Assembly (NCBI RefSeq): GCF_039544105.1
Contig: NZ_BAABLA010000111.1
Length of the DNA stretch: 64,000 nucleotides
DNA from: Haloechinothrix_A salitolerans
GTDB lineage: Bacteria > Actinomycetota > Actinomycetes > Mycobacteriales > Pseudonocardiaceae
Direction: 5' to 3' (one strand)
Positions within the stretch are counted from its first letter, which is position 1, and the number at the start of each line of letters is the position of its first letter. The notes beneath the pieces were generated by a model. It saw only the letters and a list, made by a program, of their open reading frames with translations. It searched no databases and was not told the DNA's origin. Positions 50,414 to 57,817 of this stretch are shown here, in pieces. A program made the position numbers and the translations under genes.

Positions 50414-51508
50414 ATGGGCGAAAACGGCCAGACTGTGAAGGTGGCCATCGTTGGCGTCGGAAACTGTGCGGCTTCCCTGGTGCAGGGCGTGCACTACTAC
50501 CGTGACGCCGACCCTGACGCACGCGTGCCGGGTCTGATGCACGTGCGGTTCGGTGGCTACCACGTGCGCGATGTGGAGTTCGTCGCGGCGTTCGACGTTG
50601 ACGCGAAGAAGGTTGGCCGTGACTTGTCGGAGGCGATCGTCGCGAGCGAGAACAACACCATCAAGATCGCCGACGTGCCGCCGCTAGGCGTCAGCGTCCA
50701 ACGCGGCCATACCTATGACGGACTCGGCCAGTATTACCAGGAGACCATCACGGAGTCCGACGAGTCACCGGTCGACGTCGTCAACGTGCTGCGCGAGTCC
50801 GGCGCCGACGTGCTCGTCTCCTACCTGCCGGTTGGCTCTGAGGACGCGGACCGGTTCTACGCGCAGTGCGCGATCGACGCCGGTGTGGCGTTCGTCAACG
50901 CACTGCCGGTGTTCATCGCGTCCGACCCGGAGTGGGCGCAGAAGTTCACCGACGCCGGTGTGCCGATCGTGGGGGACGACATCAAGTCGCAGGTCGGCGC
51001 GACCATAACGCACCGGGTCCTCGCGAAGCTGTTCGAGGACCGTGGCGTCGAGCTGCAGCGCACCTACCAGCTGAACTTCGGCGGCAACATGGACTTCCAG
51101 AACATGCTGGAGCGCAACCGATTGCAGTCGAAGAAGACGTCCAAGACGCAGTCGGTGACCTCGCAGATCCCACACGAGATGGCCAAAGCCGACGTCCACA
51201 TCGGGCCGTCGGACTACGTGCCGTGGCTCGACGACCGCAAATGGGCCTACGTGCGGCTCGAGGGCCGTTCCTTCGGCGACACCCCACTGAACCTGGAGTA
51301 CAAGCTCGAGGTGTGGGACTCGCCGAACTCGGCGGGCATCATCATCGACGCGGTCCGCGCCGCCAAGATCGCCAAGGACCGCGGTATCGGCGGCCCGATC
51401 CTGTCCGCGTCGTCGTACTTCATGAAGTCCCCGCCGGTGCAGTACAACGACTCCGAGGCGCACGACGCCGTCGAGCGGTTCATCGCGGGCGAGAGCGACG
51501 GCGACTGA
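50414..51508 (+). CDS. ino1: Inositol-3-phosphate synthase
   Basis: The 364-residue NAD-dependent enzyme converts glucose 6-phosphate to myo-inositol 3-phosphate, the source of inositol for phosphatidylinositol, mannosylated lipids and mycothiol. It has the Rossmann motif VAIVGVGNCAASLVQG and DSxxxVVNV. SYLPVGSEDADRFYAQCAI, DDIKSQVGATITHR, NFGGNMDFQNMLE, SYVPWL-type DYVPWLDD and LEYKLEVWDSPNSAGI complete the match. It matches the mycobacterial Rv0046c type. The product feeds mshD-dependent mycothiol synthesis encoded elsewhere in this window. Confidence 0.97.
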   Translation: MGENGQTVKVAIVGVGNCAASLVQGVHYYRDADPDARVPGLMHVRFGGYHVRDVEFVAAFDVDAKKVGRDLSEAIVASENNTIKIADVPPLGVSVQRGHTYDGLGQYYQETITESDESPVDVVNVLRESGADVLVSYLPVGSEDADRFYAQCAIDAGVAFVNALPVFIASDPEWAQKFTDAGVPIVGDDIKSQVGATITHRVLAKLFEDRGVELQRTYQLNFGGNMDFQNMLERNRLQSKKTSKTQSVTSQIPHEMAKADVHIGPSDYVPWLDDRKWAYVRLEGRSFGDTPLNLEYKLEVWDSPNSAGIIIDAVRAAKIAKDRGIGGPILSASSYFMKSPPVQYNDSEAHDAVERFIAGESDGD

Positions 51509-51843
51509 GCGACTGGTGACGAAAGACGCTTCCGCTGCGTTGGGCGCACTGAAAGCGTCTGTGCATCGTTGTCTCGATCGCGACTAGTTGATCAACCTTG
51601 CTCCCCGAGTGACGAAGTTATGTTCGGTTTGTCCGGTATTTTTCGTCACTGCAGGAGTGAGGTTGATCAACTCGCGTAAAGCGAGGTTGCTCGAGAGCGA
51701 AACGCAACAGCCTGGAAAGCGGACACAACGTGGTTACAGCCCGCGGGAAGTAGATCGACTCCGGTGGGGGACACCTGCCGCGTGTTCACCGCGTCCACGA
51801 GCGGCAACTGAAGTCCTCGTCATCACCAGATCAGGAGTATCCG
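51509..51843. other. 335-bp intergenic region with large inverted repeat
   Basis: No gene is visible. It holds the 3' flank of ino1, an 87-bp inverted repeat and a 20-mer (GAAAGACGCTTCCGCTGCGT, at 51521-51540) that is 18/20 identical to one at 20394-20413 downstream of purA. AGACGCTT and AAGCGTCT (51525-51532 and 51553-51560) could form the ino1 terminator. Confidence 0.6.
51586..51672. repeat. 87-bp inverted repeat element
   Basis: The left arm begins AGTTGATCAACCTTGCTCC and the right arm ends GGAGTGAGGTTGATCAACT (2 mismatches, tolerated as G-U pairs). Inside, AGTGACGAA pairs with TTCGTCACT around a 25-nt A+T-richer loop. About 28 base pairs result. It looks like a miniature mobile or REP-like element rather than a simple terminator. 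Confidence 0.8.
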
Positions 51844-52380
51844 GTGTCGCGTCTGCCTGGTGTGGTCACGTTACCGGCCGACATCGTTGGCCAGCCGGGC
51901 AACTTGCCGCGCCACTGCTCGCGGCACGGCCTGCCCGCCATCCGGCGACAGGACTTCGTCCTCCAGTCGAAGGTGAAGATCGAGGGAAACCGGGCGCTAC
52001 TTCAGTCGAACGTGATCGGCATGAGCGAACGGCTCAGTGATTTCGGAAAGAAAGTGCGCACCGCGGACGTCAAAGGATGGCCACTGTGCCGGAAATGCAC
52101 CAATACCAGGGCACTGTGGCTGGCTGTCGCGTCCGTCATGTTCTTTGGCGGGCTAGCGACGTTCGTTGGTTCACTGGTGGTGGCCGCGGTCGCCGACGAC
52201 ATGCAGTGGCTGGGCGGCGTTGCCTTTGCCGCTTTCGCCTTGCTGCCCTTGGCCGCGTTCCCGTTCTCGCTGGGTAGCCTGCCCCGGCTGACCGGAGCGA
52301 GAACCTCTCCCGACGGCGCCTCAGTGATCATCGAGAAGCCGAGCCAAGCCTTCGCAGCGGAACTGCCGCCTGCACAGTAA
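51844..52380 (+). CDS. Small membrane protein with Cys/His motifs
   Basis: The 178-residue protein has an N-terminal cytoplasmic region with CSRHGLPA (residue about 26) and LCRKC (about 82), a plausible zinc-ribbon-like pair. Two transmembrane helices follow at about residues 92-113 and 121-143 and a 35-residue tail. Similar architecture occurs in uncharacterised Pseudonocardiaceae proteins. The GTG start follows AGGAG at 6 nt. Function is unknown. Confidence 0.75.
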   Translation: MSRLPGVVTLPADIVGQPGNLPRHCSRHGLPAIRRQDFVLQSKVKIEGNRALLQSNVIGMSERLSDFGKKVRTADVKGWPLCRKCTNTRALWLAVASVMFFGGLATFVGSLVVAAVADDMQWLGGVAFAAFALLPLAAFPFSLGSLPRLTGARTSPDGASVIIEKPSQAFAAELPPAQ

Positions 52381-52398
52381 CGGCCCACGCGGCGGGGA

Positions 52399-52914
52399 TC
52401 AGCCGATGTAGGAGATCTTCCAGCCGCCCCGCTCGCGCTCCAGGTTGTAGGAGTTCGTCTTCTCGGGGTCGGTACCGTTTCGCTTGGCGATCCGCTTGTG
52501 ACTAACGACCGCTTCCTTCCCCCTCTTCATGATCTCGACGTCCGCTGGTGCGAACTTCAGCGCGGACAGCTTGGTCTTGCCGAGTTCGTCGTGCAGGTGG
52601 CTGATGCCGCCGGGGCAGTCGCTCGCGCCGGGGTTCTGCGCGTAGACACCCTGGAGTTCGGACGTCAGCAGCGCGCAGGCGCGCTTGCCTTTGTTGGCGT
52701 CGACGGCCCGGTGGAAGCCATTGATCACGTCGACAATGAGCCGCTCTGGTTCCGGCGCTGCCGTCGTCTCGGGCGCGGGCTCAGAGGTCGGCGCGACCGA
52801 CGTTCCCTCCGATGCCGGTTCCGTGCTGGCCGCCTGGTCGTCACCGCAGCTCGCGAGCGCTGCCGCTGAACCAAGCAGCAACGCGGTCAGTACCACACGT
52901 GGAGAAGTAGACAC
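52399..52914 (-). CDS. Putative lipoprotein
   Basis: The 171-residue protein has a lipoprotein signal ending in the lipobox LASC, then a Ser/Thr/Glu/Pro-rich linker. A compact domain of about 105 residues follows, with VINGFHRAVDANKGKRACALLTSELQ, two Cys that could form a disulfide (ACALL... SDCPGG) and a C-terminal strand WKISYI. The fold resembles nuclear transport factor 2-like/DUF4878 domains. A GTG start was chosen so that the signal peptide begins near the N-terminus; no strong ribosome site is visible. It is divergent from purD. Confidence 0.75.
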   Translation of the reverse strand: MSTSPRVVLTALLLGSAAALASCGDDQAASTEPASEGTSVAPTSEPAPETTAAPEPERLIVDVINGFHRAVDANKGKRACALLTSELQGVYAQNPGASDCPGGISHLHDELGKTKLSALKFAPADVEIMKRGKEAVVSHKRIAKRNGTDPEKTNSYNLERERGGWKISYIG

Positions 52915-53056
52915 CCGATCTGTGTAGCACGCGCACCACGTGGACGTGACTGGCCGCATGTGGTGGACGTGAGCGGGCACATAGATCAACGGCGCGGGTC
53001 ACAACCGCGGGCACGGCGGCGAGCGGCTCCTGTTCGGGTGGCGTTACCCTGCACCC

Positions 53057-54325
53057 GTGCGCGTCCTGGTTATCGGCTCCGGAGCCCGTGAACATGCCAT
53101 CGTCCTCGCCCTGTCCGCGGACCCCCAGATCTCGGCGCTCGCCTGTGCGCCAGGCAACGCGGGCACGGCCACGCTGGCGGAGTCGCTCGCGGTCGACGTG
53201 AAGGACCCCGACGCGGTCGCCACGCTCGCGACGCGCTGGCGCGCGGACCTGGTCGTCATCGGCCCGGAGGCTCCGCTGGTCGTGGGCGCCGCCGACGCGG
53301 TGCGCAAGGCGGGCATCGCCTGCTTCGGGCCATCCGCTGATGCCGCGCGCATCGAGGGCTCCAAGGCGTTCGCCAAGGACGTCATGGCGGCGGCGGGAGT
53401 GCCGACCGCGACATCAGAGGTGGTGGACAACCCGGCGCACCTGGACGCCGCGCTGGCCCGATTCGGTCCGACCTGGGTCGTCAAGGACGACGGGCTCGCG
53501 GCTGGCAAGGGTGTCGTCGTCACGCCCGACTACGACGAGGCGCGCAAGCACGCGATGACGCTGCTCGACGGCGGCCACCCCGTGCTACTGGAGAGCTTCC
53601 TCGACGGGCCGGAGGCGTCGCTGTTCTGCCTGGTCGACGGCACGACGGTGCGTCCGCTGCTGCCCGCGCAGGACTTCAAACGGGTTGGTGACGGTGATTC
53701 CGGCCCGAATACCGGTGGCATGGGGGCCTACGCACCGTTGCCGTGGGCGCCGGACAGCCTCGTGGACGACATCGTGGCGCGGGTCGTACAGCCGGTCGTC
53801 GACGAACTCGCCAAGCGCGGCACGCCGTACTCAGGCCTGCTCTACGCCGGGCTGGCGCTGACCTCGGATGGCCCGCAGGTGGTGGAGTTCAACTGCCGCT
53901 TCGGCGACCCGGAGACCCAAGCTGTGCTCGCGTTGCTGCGCAGCCCGCTCGTTACGTTGCTGCACGCCACCGCGACCGGAACGCTCGCCGAGCAGCCGCC
54001 GCTGGAGTGGGCCGACGGCGCGGCGGTGACGGTGGTGATCGCGGCGGAGGGCTACCCAGGGCGTCCGCGCGTGGACGACGTCATCACCGGTGCAGACCTC
54101 GCCGGTGTGCTGCACGCGGGCACTCGGCGTCGCGACGACGGTGCCGTTGTCTCCAGTGGCGGGCGCGTGCTGTCCGTCGTTGGTACCGGTCGCGACCTGG
54201 TTTCGGCTCGCGAACAGGCGTACGAGCGGGTCGCATCGGTACATCTACCTGGGGGACACCACCGCACGGACATCGCGAGCGCCGCTGTCAAGGGCGAGGT
54301 CGCGCTGCCCGCGAGTTCGTCGTAA
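53057..54325 (+). CDS. purD: Phosphoribosylamine-glycine ligase
   Basis: The 422-residue enzyme (GARS) joins glycine to phosphoribosylamine in the second step of purine synthesis. It has RVLVIGSGAREHAI, the ATP-grasp motifs IGPEAPLVVGAAD and FGPSADAARIEGSK, VVKDDGLAAGKGVVV, GPEASLFCLVDG, NTGGMGAYAP, and EFNCRFGDPETQAVL with the metal ligands. The start is GTG. It is immediately followed by the PE/PPE/EspG-like cassette. Confidence 0.98.
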   Translation: MRVLVIGSGAREHAIVLALSADPQISALACAPGNAGTATLAESLAVDVKDPDAVATLATRWRADLVVIGPEAPLVVGAADAVRKAGIACFGPSADAARIEGSKAFAKDVMAAAGVPTATSEVVDNPAHLDAALARFGPTWVVKDDGLAAGKGVVVTPDYDEARKHAMTLLDGGHPVLLESFLDGPEASLFCLVDGTTVRPLLPAQDFKRVGDGDSGPNTGGMGAYAPLPWAPDSLVDDIVARVVQPVVDELAKRGTPYSGLLYAGLALTSDGPQVVEFNCRFGDPETQAVLALLRSPLVTLLHATATGTLAEQPPLEWADGAAVTVVIAAEGYPGRPRVDDVITGADLAGVLHAGTRRRDDGAVVSSGGRVLSVVGTGRDLVSAREQAYERVASVHLPGGHHRTDIASAAVKGEVALPASSS

Positions 54326-54408
54326 CCGCACCCAGCGACCCCGCGAGCTTGGTAACCTCGCTGGGCGAAGGTGTCCGGCTACCGTCCGTAGGCGCAGGGG
54401 GTCGCGGT

Positions 54409-54819
54409 ATGTCAACGTCGAGCGAGCAGGACAGCGGTGCGGGCGCTACGCCACTGGCGGGCATCGGCGGCACCACACTCGCCGCGTCCGGCACCACCCG
54501 TCTGACGGTTGATCCGGATCAGGTGCTGGCCGCCGCGAAAATCGTGTCGGACCAGGCGGATGAACTGAGCGCCGCGCTGATCGAACACGAGTTGGCGATG
54601 CGCATCGACCCACCGTCGGAGAATCAGGTCAGCGGCTACGTGGCTGAAGCATGGAACGCGGCCGTCGTCGACAACGACGACTCCCAGCTCGCACGGGCGA
54701 AGGCGTACCTGCGCACGCTGCATCAGCTCGCGCTGCGACTCAGGGAGGCGGCCGAGCGGTACCAGCTCGATGACGCGGAGTCCGCCGCGGCGTTCGAGGA
54801 TCGCCGTGCGCACTGGTGA
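54409..54819 (+). CDS. PE-like / small type VII secretion substrate
   Basis: The 136-residue protein has a disordered Gly/Ser/Thr N-terminus and two long amphipathic helices (about 35-65 and 78-125, DPDQVLAAAKIVSDQADELSAAL; YLRTLHQLALRLREAAERYQLDD). It carries the secretion signal YxxxD at Tyr118-Asp122 after the second helix, as in PE and EsxB-like substrates. The gene precedes a DUF3558 lipoprotein, a PPE-like protein and EspG, the arrangement of a PE-PPE cassette. Family assignment rests on fold and context, not on a PE motif. The ATG start was chosen to begin at MSTSSEQ. Confidence 0.72.
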   Translation: MSTSSEQDSGAGATPLAGIGGTTLAASGTTRLTVDPDQVLAAAKIVSDQADELSAALIEHELAMRIDPPSENQVSGYVAEAWNAAVVDNDDSQLARAKAYLRTLHQLALRLREAAERYQLDDAESAAAFEDRRAHW

Positions 54820-55402
54820 CGGACCGGTCGCGATGGCCATGCTCACCGCGGTGACCCTCGCCGGATGCTCCGGCGGGCCATCGGCCGCGCCCGCCCCCGA
54901 TACGACGCGGCACGACACCGCGCACACCATCGCATCGTTGCCGCAGCGGCCAGCCGAGTTGCGCGTCGACGGGCTCAATCCGTGCACGCTGTTCGATCGC
55001 GACACACTCAACGCGCTCGGCATCACGCAACGTCCCGAGCGCCGCACCGACGCGGACGGCGAGAAGTGCGTGCTCGCGCAACGACAGTTGGAGCCGGTCT
55101 ACGAGCTGCACATCGCGGCGATGCCACGCGACGGCGTCTCGAACTGGATAACCGGCGACCGGTCCCGACCAGGAACGATCACCGCCACGCCGATCACCAT
55201 CGCCGGGTTCCCCGCCGTGCGAGTGTTCCCCGAGGCGCAGCCGGAGGGGCACTGTGACGTCGTGGTCGGCGTCGCGCGGGGGCAGGCGTTGCGGGTGCGG
55301 TTCGGCACCAGCTATGCGAGCGAGGTGCCGCACGACCGCGCGTGCGCGTTGTCCGAGAAGGCCGCGAGGGTAGCGGTCGGCGCATTACGGGGGAAGGGGT
55401 AG
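54806..55402 (+). CDS. DUF3558 family lipoprotein
   Basis: The 198-residue protein begins with a lipoprotein signal and lipobox LAGC. It contains the DUF3558 pattern DGLNPCTLFDRDTLNALGI, GEKCVLAQRQ, PITIAGFPAVRVFPE and GHCDVVVGVARGQALRV, with conserved Cys pairs. DUF3558 lipoproteins are common in Pseudonocardiaceae and often accompany PE/PPE-type genes. The GTG start follows GAGGA. It overlaps the preceding PE-like gene by 14 bp, so the genes are coupled. Confidence 0.9.
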   Translation: MRTGDGPVAMAMLTAVTLAGCSGGPSAAPAPDTTRHDTAHTIASLPQRPAELRVDGLNPCTLFDRDTLNALGITQRPERRTDADGEKCVLAQRQLEPVYELHIAAMPRDGVSNWITGDRSRPGTITATPITIAGFPAVRVFPEAQPEGHCDVVVGVARGQALRVRFGTSYASEVPHDRACALSEKAARVAVGALRGKG

Positions 55403-55407
55403 ACGCC

Positions 55408-56940
55408 ATGCACACGAGCGCGCTGGACAAGGTCCGCCAGCTTCGGTTCGAGGGCTACACGGTGGGGATGCTCGCCCTGGAGATCGACCTGCTCCGCGAG
55501 GGGCGGGGCACAGGCAGCCTGGCGAACGCGGTCGAGGCGCTCGCCAAGGTCGCCACCGCACTGCGGAACACCGACGACACGTTGCGCACGGAGCTAGGCA
55601 AGCTTGGGGTCGAGTGGCACGGCGAGGCGTCGTCCGCTGCCCGAGACGTCATGATGACGAGCGCCGACTTCGCCGAGGACGCCACCGGAAAGCTCAACGA
55701 GGCGTCCCAGGTCGCGTTCGGGCTCAGCGAGGCATTCCAGCGCGCGCTGAACACGCTGCCGGACTCGCGGACGTTACGGGAGGGCGCCGAGGGCCTCAGC
55801 ACGATGGATGTCCTCGCGGACTTGATCGGACACGAGACCGATCACGCCGCGAAGGTCCGCGCCGCGAGCGCCGCCCGTGACCAAGCCGTCGACGCGCTGA
55901 ACCAGCTCGCCAGCACGTGCGCGGAGGAGTTGGCGTGCGTCCGGGAGCTCGGCGAGCCGGGCGCGATCGTGCTGGACCACGGTCCGTTGCCACCCGAGAC
56001 GCCGGACGACGGCGCCGCGGCCGGGTACCAGACGATGGCGGCAGCGGCGGAGTCGGTGTCCGGGCCGGAGTCGCGCCCTGGCGGACTGCCGACGTCCCCG
56101 GTGAATGCCGGTCCGCCGCCGTCCGATGGGACGTCGTCCGGAGCGAACACGACGACGGGCGGAAGGCCATCCGGCGGCCGACCCGGTGATGGGGCGGCCG
56201 GCTCAGGCGGGAGCGAGCGGCCGTCGTCCGGAGGTTCCGACGGTGGGTCCGGCGCAGTCGGCGGCGTGACAGACCCGCTCACTGGCTCGACGGAGGGTCG
56301 GTCCGGGCCGCGGGCGTCAAACGCGAGCGGCATCGCCGTTGGAATCGCCGCCACCGGCACGGCAGCGAGCGCCGACGTCACCCCAGCCACCCCACCCGCG
56401 TCCGGCGCACCGATCGGCGGCGCCACGACGCTCGGCGGCGGTGGGGTAACCGCCGAACTGCTCGCCACCGGCAAGCTCAGCGGCGTGATGCCGCAAAGCC
56501 AGACGGAGGCCACGCTCGCCCAGGGCCAGGGCGCAACGACGGTGGCACCGCTCGCGGACGAGGACGGCATCGCTGGCGCGGTGACGGCCATCGGCGCGGC
56601 AGGCGTCGCTGGCGCGATGAGCGCCGAGCCGGACCGGGAGCGCCGCGGTGCTCGGTACGACGTCGCCGAGGACACCGACGAGATGTCGCGGCACGAGTTC
56701 GATGTCGGGGTGATCGAGGATGCGGCCGAGGCGGACGCCGTCGCGGAGATCGAGCCCGACGCGGGCCAGGACGCCCCCGCATACTTGGAGCACGCCGCGC
56801 CCCAGGGTCCAGCCGGTGCACGCGTGCGCACCCACGGCATCGACGACGCCGACCTGTTCGCCGACGACCGGATGGTCGCGCGCGACACCATCGGCGATGA
56901 CCCGAACGAATCCCATCACGACAAGCAGGACCGCCCGTGA
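55408..56940 (+). CDS. PPE-like protein with disordered C-terminal region
   Basis: The 510-residue protein has an N-terminal helical domain (about 1-190) with a WxG-type turn, EWHGEASSAARD (Trp70-Gly72). A long Gly/Ser/Pro/Thr-rich region (about 205-450) follows, then an acidic C-terminus. The layout is that of PPE proteins: helical PPE domain, low-complexity tail. The start has GGGGGAAGGGG upstream. It overlaps espG by 4 bp (GTGA). Together with the PE-like gene it would make a heterodimer escorted by EspG to an ESX machine. The PPE signature Pro-Pro-Glu is not present at the start, so the label is structural. Confidence 0.75.
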   Translation: MHTSALDKVRQLRFEGYTVGMLALEIDLLREGRGTGSLANAVEALAKVATALRNTDDTLRTELGKLGVEWHGEASSAARDVMMTSADFAEDATGKLNEASQVAFGLSEAFQRALNTLPDSRTLREGAEGLSTMDVLADLIGHETDHAAKVRAASAARDQAVDALNQLASTCAEELACVRELGEPGAIVLDHGPLPPETPDDGAAAGYQTMAAAAESVSGPESRPGGLPTSPVNAGPPPSDGTSSGANTTTGGRPSGGRPGDGAAGSGGSERPSSGGSDGGSGAVGGVTDPLTGSTEGRSGPRASNASGIAVGIAATGTAASADVTPATPPASGAPIGGATTLGGGGVTAELLATGKLSGVMPQSQTEATLAQGQGATTVAPLADEDGIAGAVTAIGAAGVAGAMSAEPDRERRGARYDVAEDTDEMSRHEFDVGVIEDAAEADAVAEIEPDAGQDAPAYLEHAAPQGPAGARVRTHGIDDADLFADDRMVARDTIGDDPNESHHDKQDRP

Positions 56941-57716
56941 CCGACAACCCCGTCGCACTGTCGACGCTCGAACTGGACGTCGTGTGGGAGGCCGAGGGCC
57001 TGGGACCCCGGCATGTCGCGTTGGGTGTGCCGAGCCCTGGGACGACCCACGCCGAGCGCGCGGAGTTCGTCGACAAGGCGTGGGCCGCACTTGAGGCACG
57101 TGGCCTCGCCCGCGATCAGCGGATCGCCGGCGCGCTGCTCGATCAGCTCGGGGTGCTCGCCAACCCGCAGCGGTGCGTCGACGTCTGGCTATGGGCGGAT
57201 CACCCTGTCCATGGTCTCGCCGCGAGCAGCGGAAACGACGCGGTGCTCGGCCTCGTCGACGGAGACGAGTTTTGGCTGATACCGGCACGAGCGGACACTC
57301 TCGTAGAGTCCGCGGTGTCGGTAGCTGGCGAGCTACCGGCCGGTGTAGGGCAGTCGGTGACGCTGCCGCACGCGTTGCTCACCGACGCCGCGGTGCGGGC
57401 ACGCGGGGACGCGCACGCCCTGGTTGGCGCACTGCAGGATCGCGGCCTCGATCTGTTCTCGGCGCAGGAACTGGCTGGCATGCTGCTCGGGACAGTCGCG
57501 AAAGGACAGTTCGGTGCTGAGCGGGTGACCCGCTCCGGCGTTCGGGAACGCGCAAGCCACGTCGTCGCCTGCCACGACACCGACGCCGGCCGCTACCTGA
57601 TGGTGGTCGAGCGCGCTGGCGACGGCGAGGACTGGTGCACCGTCGCGCCAGCGGACAACGCCCTCCTCGCCGAGCGAGTCTGGGAACTCCTCCTCGACAC
57701 GGACCCCGCCCGCTAA
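56937..57716 (+). CDS. espG: ESX secretion-associated protein EspG
   Basis: The 259-residue protein matches EspG-family chaperones, which bind the tips of PE-PPE dimers in the cytosol. It has LSTLELDVVWEAEGLG (the family's opening), the mid-region ADHPVHGLAASSGNDAVLGLVDGDEFWLIPARADTLV, and ASHVVACHDTDAGRYLMVVER near the end. The GTG start overlaps the PPE-like stop. No ATPase (EccC) or membrane component (EccB/D/E) is encoded in the window. Confidence 0.86.
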   Translation: MTDNPVALSTLELDVVWEAEGLGPRHVALGVPSPGTTHAERAEFVDKAWAALEARGLARDQRIAGALLDQLGVLANPQRCVDVWLWADHPVHGLAASSGNDAVLGLVDGDEFWLIPARADTLVESAVSVAGELPAGVGQSVTLPHALLTDAAVRARGDAHALVGALQDRGLDLFSAQELAGMLLGTVAKGQFGAERVTRSGVRERASHVVACHDTDAGRYLMVVERAGDGEDWCTVAPADNALLAERVWELLLDTDPAR

Positions 57717-57817
57717 GGCCCGCGAGTCCCGCGTCACGGGGCCGCGAGTTCTGGATCGCAGGCGGTATTCCACGTGTTTGACGGACTACGCGGATGCGCG
57801 CTGGAACCGCGGCGGAT

